A DNA stretch of 40,329 nucleotides from Lachnospiraceae bacterium (lineage in GTDB: Bacteria > Bacillota > Clostridia > Lachnospirales > Lachnospiraceae). Below the pieces are notes generated by a model. The model ran no database searches and was not told the DNA's origin. It saw only the letters and a list, made by a program, of their open reading frames with translations. A program made the translations under genes and the position numbers. Numbering within the stretch: the first letter of the stretch is position 1; every line of letters begins with the position of its first letter. The stretch is taken from assembly GCA_024680055.1 (NCBI GenBank), contig JAILCP010000068.1:1-40329 (forward strand). Direction: 5' to 3'. Positions 1-7,594 of the stretch are shown here, one piece after another.

Positions 1-44
1 ATTCTTCTGCTACACTATACCCAATTTGAAAAAAGGAGTTTTTT

Positions 45-281
45 ATGAAAGTTAAACGTATTATCGCCCTTTTAGGGGTTATTTTTCTGGTGGGTCTTTA
101 CATTCTCACTCTGGTGGCTGCCTTAACCACTAATCCAAATAAAGAAGGATACTTTTTAGCCAGTATCTATGCCACCGTTGTAATACCTGTTCTGTTTTGG
201 GCATATTCTCTCATATATAAGTTGATTCATAAAAAAGATCAGAAAGATGATGATCGGGAAGGCGATGATCGGGAAGACTAA
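45..281 (+). CDS. Small two-helix membrane protein, unknown function
   Basis: This 78-residue protein is not one I recognise. It has two hydrophobic segments, about residues 5-27 and 39-58, joined by a short polar loop, then a highly charged tail of Lys, Asp, Glu and Arg. A ribosome binding site (AAAGGAG) ends 6 bases before the ATG, which makes translation credible. The tail is encoded by a 15-bp direct repeat (249-263 and 264-278) that gives two near-identical five-residue acidic/basic units, so its C-terminus may vary between strains. It is one of only two plus-strand genes here and converges on lpdA. The function is unknown; a small membrane-anchored accessory protein is all that can be said. 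Confidence 0.6.
   Translation: MKVKRIIALLGVIFLVGLYILTLVAALTTNPNKEGYFLASIYATVVIPVLFWAYSLIYKLIHKKDQKDDDREGDDRED
249..278. repeat. 15-bp direct duplication at the end of a coding region
   Basis: Two tandem copies of a 15-bp unit (249-263, 264-278) share the first 13 bases and differ only at one of the last two. They lie in frame inside the charged tail of the small membrane protein, so copy-number change would lengthen or shorten the protein without a frameshift. Confidence 0.85.
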
Positions 282-293
282 CAGAGGAGTATT

Positions 294-456
294 TGCATCG
301 GGATTCCTTATTTCTCTCATTTCCGTTGCTTTCACACTCGTTGGAACCGGTAAATATGCATCGATTTTCCCCATTCCCATCATTTCCGTTGCTTTCACAC
401 TCATTGGTACCAGTAAATATGCATCGATTTTCCCCATTCCCATCATTTCCGTTGCT
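294..456. repeat. 63-bp tandem repeat, about 2.6 copies
   Basis: The anchor TGCATCG recurs at 294, 357 and 420, and TTCCGTTGCT recurs at 321, 384 and 447, an exact spacing of 63 bp. The first copy has diverged in its left half. The second is nearly identical to the third, which is cut off after about 37 bp. The period is a multiple of three, so frames on both strands stay open, but no convincing gene crosses the block. It occupies the intergenic space between the convergent small membrane protein gene and the lpdA terminator. The rest of 282-495 holds nothing else I can support. Confidence 0.9.
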
Positions 457-495
457 CAAACCATCATCCTCCCCGCCCCATTAGTCAGAGGGTCA

Positions 496-537
496 TAAAA
501 AAAACGGGCAAATAGAAATTTCTTTCTATTTACCCGT
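496..537 (-). terminator. Intrinsic terminator after lpdA
   Basis: Read on the minus strand, two arms of about 15 bases with one G-U wobble form a hairpin (504-537) followed by eight U residues (497-504). It lies 12 bases beyond the lpdA stop codon. Confidence 0.9.
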
Positions 538-548
538 AATCAAATTTC

Positions 549-1937
549 TTACTGATGAATGGATCCAATGTTCAAATCCAATGCAGCCTCGTGAATTACT
601 TCACCCGTGGTTGGGTGTGGGAAAATGGTATTGGTAAGATCAACATCATGAAGTTTATTTCTTACAGCCACTGTAATTGCAGAAATCAAGGTGGACGCAT
701 CCGGTCCTACCACTGCTCCTCCTACAATTTCTCCCTTGTCATTTTTGATTAATTTACAGAATCCGTTGGCAGCTCCCATGGTCACTGCTTTTCCGTTTCC
801 GTTAAAGTTCACCTTCCCCACTTTGTAAGGTGCACCCATTTCTTTCAATCTGTCTTCGGTAATTCCAACGGTAGCTACCTCAGGAGAGGTAAAGATGACA
901 CTTGGAACAAGATCACGTTTAAAGTCATCTTCACATCCAACAATATGGTCCACAGCAACAAATCCCTGATGACTTGCCGCATGTGCCAACTGAATCACAT
1001 TGTTCACATCACCGATGGCATAAATATGCGGAACACTGGTCTGCATATACTCATCCACCTTAATGCCCTTGTTTTTCGGAAGCAATTCAATTTTGGTGTT
1101 TTCAAGGCCAAGGCCATCGATTCTGGCACTTCTTCCGATTGCCACAAGAACCTTTTCACTGGTGACTTCGTTCATTTTTTCTTTACGTTCAAAATGAACG
1201 GTCATGCCATCTTCACCTTCTGTAATTTCCGTAACTCTGCTGGAGGTATGAACCTTAATTCCCGCTTTCTTTGCCTGACGTAATATTTCCGCAGAAACAT
1301 CACTGTCAAGCACAGCCATCAGACGGTCTAAAAATTCAACCACCGTAACCTGACATCCAAAATGACGATACATAAAGGCAAATTCCAATCCAATGACGCC
1401 TCCACCAATAATGGTAATGCTCTTTGGCAATTCCCTTGCAGCCAATGCCACATTGGAATTCCATACATTCTCATTGTCCACGCCCGGGATCGGCACACTT
1501 GCCACTTTGGATCCGGTGGCAAGAATCAAATCATTGTAGGTAAGTTCCAACGTCTCTTCCCCTTCTACGCGAATGGTTTTGTCGTCAATAAAAGAAGCAG
1601 TACCGCAAATTACCTCAATGCCGTTCTTTTCCATCAAGTGCTCAATGCCGCCAACCAATCGATCCACAACTTTTTCCTTACGATCCATTACAGCATTCAT
1701 ATCAACCTGTGGTTCTTCATTTAAAACAATACCGAACTCACTTGCCTTTTTGATTTCCGCAAAAACTTCGGAAGATTTTACCAAAGTTTTTGTAGGAATA
1801 CATCCAATATTAAGGCAGGTTCCGCCAAGGCGTTCCTTTTCCACAAGAGTCACTTTTTTTCCGCATCTAGCTCCATAGATAGCAGCCACATATCCCCCCG
1901 GGCCGCCACCGATGATTAACAAATCCGTCTGTTTCAT
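549..1937 (-). CDS. lpdA: Dihydrolipoamide dehydrogenase (E3)
   Basis: This flavoprotein reoxidises dihydrolipoyl groups of 2-oxoacid dehydrogenase or glycine-cleavage complexes, passing electrons to NAD+. At 462 residues it has the usual length. An FAD-binding GxGxxG motif lies at residues 10-15 and the redox disulfide is C41/C46 in a GGTCLNIGCIPTK motif. A second dinucleotide fold (GGGVIG) is in mid-protein, and the catalytic His-Glu pair is H441 and E446 near the C-terminus. There is no N-terminal lipoyl domain. The ATG has AAGGAG upstream. It lies 27 bases after purA and probably shares its transcript. No E1 or E2 genes are in the window, so the complex it serves cannot be told from context. 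Confidence 0.95.
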   Translation of the reverse strand: MKQTDLLIIGGGPGGYVAAIYGARCGKKVTLVEKERLGGTCLNIGCIPTKTLVKSSEVFAEIKKASEFGIVLNEEPQVDMNAVMDRKEKVVDRLVGGIEHLMEKNGIEVICGTASFIDDKTIRVEGEETLELTYNDLILATGSKVASVPIPGVDNENVWNSNVALAARELPKSITIIGGGVIGLEFAFMYRHFGCQVTVVEFLDRLMAVLDSDVSAEILRQAKKAGIKVHTSSRVTEITEGEDGMTVHFERKEKMNEVTSEKVLVAIGRSARIDGLGLENTKIELLPKNKGIKVDEYMQTSVPHIYAIGDVNNVIQLAHAASHQGFVAVDHIVGCEDDFKRDLVPSVIFTSPEVATVGITEDRLKEMGAPYKVGKVNFNGNGKAVTMGAANGFCKLIKNDKGEIVGGAVVGPDASTLISAITVAVRNKLHDVDLTNTIFPHPTTGEVIHEAALDLNIGSIHQ

Positions 1938-1964
1938 GGTGCACGCTCTCCTTATAAAGTTATA

Positions 1965-3260
1965 TTATTTCTTTAACGGACTTTCACGATAAATAATATC
2001 TTTTCTTCCAGGTCCGTTACTTACCATTGTAATTGGGTAACCGATTTCTCCCTCAACAAACTCAATATACTTTCTGCAGTTTTCCGGAAGATCTTCGTAG
2101 TTCTTAATTCCACGAATGTCTTCTTTCCAGCCCGGAAGTACTTTCAATACCGGTTTTGCAATTTCAAGCTGGCTTGTCTGTGGGAATTCTTTGGTAATTT
2201 CTCCGTTCACATCATAGCCCACGCATACCGGAATTTCATCCAAATATCCAAGTACATCCAATACGGTAAAAGCAACATCGGTTGCACCCTGAAGTCTGCA
2301 TCCGTATTTGGAAGCAACACAGTCAAACCATCCCATTCTTCTTGGACGACCTGTGGTTGCACCATATTCACCGCCATCTCCACCACGACGACGAAGTTCA
2401 TCTGCTTCATCTCCAAAAATTTCGCTGACAAAAGCACCTGCTCCAACTGCTGAGGAGTATGCCTTACATACAGCTACAATCTGTTTGATTTCATATGGTG
2501 GAATACCTGCTCCGATGGCACCGTATCCTGCCAAAGTGGAGGAAGAAGTAACCATTGGATAAATACCGTGATCCGGATCCTTCAAGGTTCCAAGCTGTCC
2601 TTCCAAAAGAATTGTTTTATTTTCTTTTAACGCCTCATGAAGTAATACGGTTGTATCCTTTACATAAGGTGCAATCATTTCTTTGTATTCTTTTAATTCT
2701 TTCATAATATCATCTACCTTGATTGCAGGTTTATGATATAAATTTTCAATTACAACATTCTTGCGTACAAGAATATTTTCCACACGCTCTCTTAATCGTT
2801 CTTCGCTGGCAAAAAGTTCTCCTACCTGAATACCGATTTTTGCATATTTATCTGAATAAAAAGGAGCAATTCCGGATTTGGTGGAACCAAAAGATTTTCC
2901 GGCCAAACGCTCTTCTTCGTATACATCAAATGCCACATGATAGCTCATTACCATCTGCGCTCTGTCAGATACAAAAATCTTTGGAGTTGGAACTCCCTGA
3001 TCCACAATGGACTTGATCTCCTTCATAAGAATTGGAATATTAAGTGCAACACCGTTTCCAATAATATTTACCACATTCTGATTAAAAACTCCGGATGGTA
3101 ATGTATGAAGTGCAAATTTTCCGTAGTCATTAACGATGGTATGACCTGCATTTGCTCCTCCCTGGAAACGGATGACGATGTCCGCATCTGTTGCCATCAT
3201 ATCTGTAATCTTACCTTTTCCTTCGTCGCCCCAGTTGGCGCCTACCACTGCTTTTACCAT
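1965..3260 (-). CDS. purA: Adenylosuccinate synthetase
   Basis: It joins IMP and aspartate using GTP to form adenylosuccinate, the first committed step to AMP, in the cytosol. The 431-residue length fits the family. The N-terminal GDEGKGK motif (residues 11-17) holds the catalytic Asp and phosphate loop, and GGANAGHT (about 34-41) carries the catalytic His. A GYGAIGAG and GPGRKD-like C-terminal region is also intact. Translation starts at an ATG preceded by AAGGAGG. It is the first gene of a probable purA-lpdA pair. A TATAAT hexamer at 3308-3313 could be its -10 element, but no convincing -35 accompanies it. No purB or other purine genes are nearby. Confidence 0.96.
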   Translation of the reverse strand: MVKAVVGANWGDEGKGKITDMMATDADIVIRFQGGANAGHTIVNDYGKFALHTLPSGVFNQNVVNIIGNGVALNIPILMKEIKSIVDQGVPTPKIFVSDRAQMVMSYHVAFDVYEEERLAGKSFGSTKSGIAPFYSDKYAKIGIQVGELFASEERLRERVENILVRKNVVIENLYHKPAIKVDDIMKELKEYKEMIAPYVKDTTVLLHEALKENKTILLEGQLGTLKDPDHGIYPMVTSSSTLAGYGAIGAGIPPYEIKQIVAVCKAYSSAVGAGAFVSEIFGDEADELRRRGGDGGEYGATTGRPRRMGWFDCVASKYGCRLQGATDVAFTVLDVLGYLDEIPVCVGYDVNGEITKEFPQTSQLEIAKPVLKVLPGWKEDIRGIKNYEDLPENCRKYIEFVEGEIGYPITMVSNGPGRKDIIYRESPLKK

Positions 3261-3364
3261 TTGTATCCTCCTTATAATTTACCTTAAGTAAAACACTGTC
3301 TTTTTTTATTATAACCTTATGTTCAATATAAATAAAGTCGATATTATTTATATTAGGCATAAGT

Positions 3365-4264
3365 CTAACTTATGTCATTCTTCTTTACCATTTGATCAAG
3401 AAGCCGTTTTGCGGCCAAGGACATGATTTGCCGTTCGTCATATATAATGGCAAACTCCCTTGGCTGAATGGTTTCCGGGAATGCTATTTCAAAAAGTTCG
3501 CCCTTTTTCAGCTCTTCTTTGGCAAATTCTTTTACCACACCGGCAATTCCAAAGCCTCTTTTTGCAAAAGAAACCAGCATGTCCGAGGTGGCCAGCTTAA
3601 ATTCCGGTTTCAAAATCACTCCATGTTTCAAAAGATACTCATCCACATAGGTTTTACTGGAGGTCTCCCCATCCAGACAGATATAGGAATACTCCTCCAA
3701 AACACCGTAGTCCTGCACCCCCTGTGACAATTCCCGGTATTTTTTACCAACCACAAAAATATCCTGAATGGTTTTTACCTTGATTACTTTAATGTGCTTT
3801 CCCACATTTACCGGGGTACTTACCACGCCAAAATCAATTAAGCCCTGTTCCAGATTTTGAACGGTCTTTGGGGTTGGCGCATTGGTGACGGACACCTTAA
3901 TCTGTGGATAACTCTCGCAAAAGACTTCCAGATAAGGCAAAATAAAGAAACGAAGCGTCATATCGCTGGCTCCGATTCGAATATTTCCGCCGGTTAAATT
4001 CTTCAACGCCTCATACTGTCGCACACCGTTTTCAATCTGTTTCATGCCTGCAGCCACGTGAAAATAAAGGCTTTTACCCTCTTCTGTCAGAGTTACCCCC
4101 TTGGAATTACGGATAAAAACTTCACCGCCAAGAGCTTCTTCAAAATTCTTCAATCCCTGGCTCACCGCCGGTTGTGAAATATGAAGTTCTTTTGCGGCTG
4201 CGGTAATGCTTCCCATTTTCGCCACATAATAAAAGATTTTGAAATACTCCATATTAATGTTCAT
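3365..4264 (-). CDS. LysR-family transcriptional regulator
   Basis: This 299-residue protein has the standard LysR layout. An N-terminal winged helix-turn-helix (about residues 5-62, including the ITAAAKELHISQPAVSQ recognition region) is followed by a periplasmic-binding-protein-like effector domain from about residue 90 to the end. The effector is not predictable from sequence. The gene lies 4 bases downstream of the thioesterase gene on the same strand, so the two are probably co-transcribed. This is unlike most LysR genes, which are divergent from their target. Its own target could be the thioesterase/DegV group or a distant locus. Confidence 0.9.
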   Translation of the reverse strand: MNINMEYFKIFYYVAKMGSITAAAKELHISQPAVSQGLKNFEEALGGEVFIRNSKGVTLTEEGKSLYFHVAAGMKQIENGVRQYEALKNLTGGNIRIGASDMTLRFFILPYLEVFCESYPQIKVSVTNAPTPKTVQNLEQGLIDFGVVSTPVNVGKHIKVIKVKTIQDIFVVGKKYRELSQGVQDYGVLEEYSYICLDGETSSKTYVDEYLLKHGVILKPEFKLATSDMLVSFAKRGFGIAGVVKEFAKEELKKGELFEIAFPETIQPREFAIIYDERQIMSLAAKRLLDQMVKKNDIS

Positions 4265-4268
4265 ACAA

Positions 4269-4676
4269 CTACCTCAATACAAAAAATGTCAACTGCGCCC
4301 TGGCAATCAAGGTCATGGAATCATCGGTAATGTCCACATTTATGACGTGAATGGTTTTGCCTGCTTTTATGGTGGTTGCCTCTGCATGTAAGTACGTGGT
4401 TTTGCTCATCATGGCAGGGGACAGATACTGAATGTTACTGTCAAGGGTAACCACCTTGATTTCATTGGCCAAAACCGCCATTCCGGCGGTAATGTCCGCC
4501 ATGGAAAAAAGAATCCCGCCATGAACGCTTCCCACCGGATTCACCATTTCCTTTCTGATTTTCAGACTGGACTTGGCCCATCCCGGATCCATCATGGAAA
4601 AATTCAACCCCAAATAATCGGTAAAAGGGTCTCTTTCCTTATTTTCTGCTACAATATCCTGATTGTCTATCATCAT
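4269..4676 (-). CDS. PaaI-type hotdog-fold thioesterase
   Basis: A 135-residue single hotdog domain. The family signature is the Asn-Pro-x-Gly-x-x-His-Gly-Gly motif at about residues 46-55, followed by the long central helix (ILFSMADITAGMA) bearing the Asp that activates water in PaaI-like enzymes. Members hydrolyse acyl- or aryl-CoA thioesters in the cytosol; the substrate here is not deducible. The start is the first of two adjacent ATGs, 6 bases after AGGGAG. It sits between degV and the LysR gene. The terminator of degV ends directly at its ribosome binding site, so its expression may rely on read-through. Confidence 0.85.
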   Translation of the reverse strand: MMIDNQDIVAENKERDPFTDYLGLNFSMMDPGWAKSSLKIRKEMVNPVGSVHGGILFSMADITAGMAVLANEIKVVTLDSNIQYLSPAMMSKTTYLHAEATTIKAGKTIHVINVDITDDSMTLIARAQLTFFVLR

Positions 4677-4688
4677 TTTAAACTCCCT

Positions 4689-4725
4689 AAAAAAGACGCA
4701 AAAAGAGGTATCTTCTTGCGTCTTT
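4689..4725 (-). terminator. Intrinsic terminator between degV and the thioesterase gene
   Basis: On the minus strand a 10-bp stem (arms 4692-4701 and 4716-4725) is followed by a run of six U ending at 4689. The next six bases (4688-4683) are the AGGGAG ribosome binding site of the thioesterase, so no promoter fits between them. Confidence 0.85.
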
Positions 4726-4732
4726 GTACTTA

Positions 4733-5599
4733 TTAAACTTCAATTTTCTTAGAGCATGCAATGGCCAGTGCACCCGGTCCAATATGACAAGACACACTTA
4801 AAGAAAGAGGATCCATAATAATTTGCGCACCCGGAAATGCCTCCTCAACTTCCTTTCTCCATTCATCAGCCACCTCTTTCGTACAGGTATAAGCCAATGC
4901 TAAATGCATATTCTTTCCCTCCGGATCATGAAAACGATTTTCATAGTCCTTCTTCATTTGCTTAATCATGGTGGACTTGGCACTTTTCACTGTTCTTGCA
5001 ATGGAAAATGCATCCAGCTTTTCTCCAAGAATGGCCAGCACCGGTTTGATCTTCAAAACAGAACCGATGGCTGCTGCTGCAGGTGTTACACGACCACCCT
5101 TTTTCAAATAGTACATGGTATCCACCATAATATAAATGGTGCTTTCGTCCTTTTCTTTTTCAAGAATTTCACGAATCTCCCTAGCACTGTATCCTTTCTC
5201 TGCCAGTTCCATGGCATCCAGCACCGACTGTTTCTGGGTTACGGAAATTCTGTGATTGTCCACAACCTCCACCTTACCGTCAAAGTCTAAGGACATCATC
5301 TTGGCAGCGCCACAGCTTCCGCTCAGTCCGCTGGACATTGGAATATAAAGCACTTCCTTATATTCTTCAAGTAACTTGTTCCAGGTATCCAGAGTATCTC
5401 CCATGGATGGCATGGACGTTGAAATATCCTCTCCTTCTTCCAACATGGAATAAAACTCTTCCTGTGTCAAATTAATATCTTCATAATAGGTTTCACCCTT
5501 TATCATAAACGGCATCGGCAAAACGGTAATCCCAAGCTCTTTGGCTTCAGACTGCACAATTCCACTATTGCTATCTGTCATGATTGCTACGTTTTTCAC
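4733..5599 (-). CDS. DegV family fatty-acid-binding protein
   Basis: DegV proteins bind a single fatty acid and, in Firmicutes such as Staphylococcus, act as FakB partners that present it to the FakA kinase for phosphorylation and phospholipid use. The 288-residue length is typical. The N-terminal TDSNSG and the SSGLSGSC segment (about residues 89-96) correspond to the conserved Ser/Thr residues that hold the carboxylate. The start is a GTG, chosen because GGAGGAG lies 7 bases upstream. A plausible promoter lies just upstream, and a terminator follows. No fakA homologue is in the window, and the lipid bound is unknown. Confidence 0.9.
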   Translation of the reverse strand: MKNVAIMTDSNSGIVQSEAKELGITVLPMPFMIKGETYYEDINLTQEEFYSMLEEGEDISTSMPSMGDTLDTWNKLLEEYKEVLYIPMSSGLSGSCGAAKMMSLDFDGKVEVVDNHRISVTQKQSVLDAMELAEKGYSAREIREILEKEKDESTIYIMVDTMYYLKKGGRVTPAAAAIGSVLKIKPVLAILGEKLDAFSIARTVKSAKSTMIKQMKKDYENRFHDPEGKNMHLALAYTCTKEVADEWRKEVEEAFPGAQIIMDPLSLSVSCHIGPGALAIACSKKIEV

Positions 5600-5655
5600 T
5601 AATACTCCTCCGAATCAATAACTTCAAACTCATTTCTTCAAAAAATCATACGTTT

Positions 5656-5684
5656 CATTCTACCATGTTTCATTTAAAAAAACA
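5656..5684 (-). promoter_or_regulatory. Probable sigma-A promoter for degV
   Basis: On the minus strand TTGTTT (5679-5684) and TAGAAT (5656-5661) are separated by 17 bases, and the degV GTG lies 56 bases further on. The -35 is only moderate. Confidence 0.5.
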
Positions 5685-5698
5685 ATCATGCAAGTTTC

Positions 5699-7594
5699 CT
5701 AGTCTAATTCGAATGCGCCGGTATATAATTGGTAATATTTTCCATGCTGGGCCAACAAATCCCTATGGTCTCCTCTCTCTACCACAACACCGTTTTCCAA
5801 AAGCAAAATAGCCTTAGAGTTTCTTACCGTGGATAAACGATGGGCAATGACAAACACCGTTCTACCCTCCATCAGCTTATCCATACCTTCCTGCACAATA
5901 CTTTCTGTTCTGGTATCAATACTGGAAGTTGCCTCGTCCAAAATCAGCACCGGAGGATTGGCCACTGCGGCTCTTGCAATGGAAAGAAGCTGTCTCTGTC
6001 CCTGAGAAAGCATGCCACCATCGCCGGTAATCACCGTATCGTACCCGTCTTCCAGGTGAGTGATAAAATGATGGGCATTGGCCAGTTTTGCCGCCGCAAT
6101 CACTTCTTCATCTGTTGCGTTCAGATTTCCGTAGCGAATATTTTCTTTAATTGTGCCGGTAAAAAGGTGGGTATCCTGTAAAACAATTCCGAGGGAATGT
6201 CTTAAGGAGCTCTTTTGAATATCCCTTACGTCAATACCATCGTATAAAATCTGACCTTCGTTAATATCATAAAAACGGTTAATCAGGTTGGTAATGGTGG
6301 TTTTACCCGCACCGGTATGGCCTACAAAGGCAATCTTTTGGCCCGGTTTTGCGTAGAGACTTAAGTCCTTTAATACCACTTTTTCCTTGTTGTAGCCAAA
6401 GGTAACATCTTTAAAGTCTACCCTGCCCTTTAATTCTACAAAGTCAAAAGTGCCATCTTCTTTTGGCACCTTAAATGCCCATCTTCCGGTTCTTTCAACG
6501 CATTCCAAAAGCTGTCCGTTCTCTTCTTTTACACGAACAATGGTGACTTTTCCATCATCCACCTCAGGTGTTTCGTCAATGAGACGAAATACTCTGTCTC
6601 CACCGGCAAGCGCCATAACCACGCCGCTGATCTGCTGGGATACCTGGGTAATCGGATTGGTTAAATTCTTTGTATATTGTAAAAATGCAATTAACACACC
6701 CAGAGAAATAGGAAGTATTCCCTTAATAATCAAAGCTGCTCCAACCACAGCAATGAAGAAATAAAGGAAGTTACTCATCTGAGCCATAATCGGCATTAAA
6801 ATATTGGCGAAAATTCCCGCTTTTGATGCATTGTCGCGAAGCTCATCGTTTAAAACTTCAAATTCAGCCTTGCTTTGTTCCTCGTGATTAAATACCTTCA
6901 CCACTTTCTGTCCGCCAAGCATCTCTTCAATATATCCGTTCACCTTACCTACGGATTTCTGCTGTGCCACATAGTATCTTGCACTTTTTCCGCCTAAAAA
7001 CTTACCTGCATAAACGATAAAAAGTAAAAAGGCAATGACCACAAGACTCAGTTGCCAGCTCAATCGGATCATGGAACCAAATACCACCACAATGGTAAGG
7101 ACGGAGGAGGTTACCTGAGGCAATCCCTGAGAAATCATCTGTCGCAACGTATCCGTATCGTTGGTATAACAGCTCATAATATCTCCATGGGCGTTGGTAT
7201 CAAAATAAGAAAGAGGCAATGACTGCATCTTTTTCATCATTTCTGTTCGAATGGTATAAATGGTCCCCTGGGTTACATTGATCATTAATCTTGCCTGCAC
7301 CCACTGACAAAGTGCCATTACACCATAGGCTGCACCCATCATGGCACACACCTGATAAAGTCTGGTAAAATCCGGATGGGCCGCACCGATTTGCGGCATA
7401 ATTCCTTCATCAATCAAATTTTGTAAAAGACCTGTTCCAATGGCGGAACATGCGGCTGTGAGAATAATACAAAGTACCACAACCACAAACTGTATTTTAT
7501 AAACTCCAACAATGTACTTTAACAGACGTAAAAATACACTTTTCATACGTCCTTTTTCCATTTTCGGAGGAGGTCCCATTGGTCTACGCGGCAT
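5699..7594 (-). CDS. ABC exporter half-transporter, subunit with the intact catalytic Walker B
   Basis: The second subunit of a heterodimeric multidrug-type exporter (BmrCD/LmrCD-like). The N-terminal ABC transmembrane domain spans roughly residues 30-335. An unusual stretch of about 45 polar residues links it to the nucleotide-binding domain. That domain has Walker A GHTGAGKTT, signature LSQGQ, Walker B ILILDEATSSID with the catalytic Glu, and the switch His in IAHRLST. The signature has Gln in place of the first Gly, as is usual in the subunit that completes the degenerate site. I prefer the second ATG at 7594, six bases after AGGAG, over the one at 7600, which abuts it. It overlaps the upstream subunit gene. 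The substrate is unknown. Confidence 0.9.
   Translation of the reverse strand: MPRRPMGPPPKMEKGRMKSVFLRLLKYIVGVYKIQFVVVVLCIILTAACSAIGTGLLQNLIDEGIMPQIGAAHPDFTRLYQVCAMMGAAYGVMALCQWVQARLMINVTQGTIYTIRTEMMKKMQSLPLSYFDTNAHGDIMSCYTNDTDTLRQMISQGLPQVTSSVLTIVVVFGSMIRLSWQLSLVVIAFLLFIVYAGKFLGGKSARYYVAQQKSVGKVNGYIEEMLGGQKVVKVFNHEEQSKAEFEVLNDELRDNASKAGIFANILMPIMAQMSNFLYFFIAVVGAALIIKGILPISLGVLIAFLQYTKNLTNPITQVSQQISGVVMALAGGDRVFRLIDETPEVDDGKVTIVRVKEENGQLLECVERTGRWAFKVPKEDGTFDFVELKGRVDFKDVTFGYNKEKVVLKDLSLYAKPGQKIAFVGHTGAGKTTITNLINRFYDINEGQILYDGIDVRDIQKSSLRHSLGIVLQDTHLFTGTIKENIRYGNLNATDEEVIAAAKLANAHHFITHLEDGYDTVITGDGGMLSQGQRQLLSIARAAVANPPVLILDEATSSIDTRTESIVQEGMDKLMEGRTVFVIAHRLSTVRNSKAILLLENGVVVERGDHRDLLAQHGKYYQLYTGAFELD

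Noticed and set aside
294-456. CRISPR array
   Set aside because: Units are adjacent with no unique spacers and only 2.6 copies; no cas genes are in the window.
156-498. Open frames on both strands through the 63-bp repeat (up to 96 codons)
   Set aside because: They stay open because the repeat unit is a multiple of three, they overlap the small membrane protein gene or the lpdA terminator, and none has a ribosome binding site.
3308-3313. purA -10 element
   Set aside because: A TATAAT hexamer is present, but no -35 at 16-18 bases could be found, so no promoter feature is claimed.
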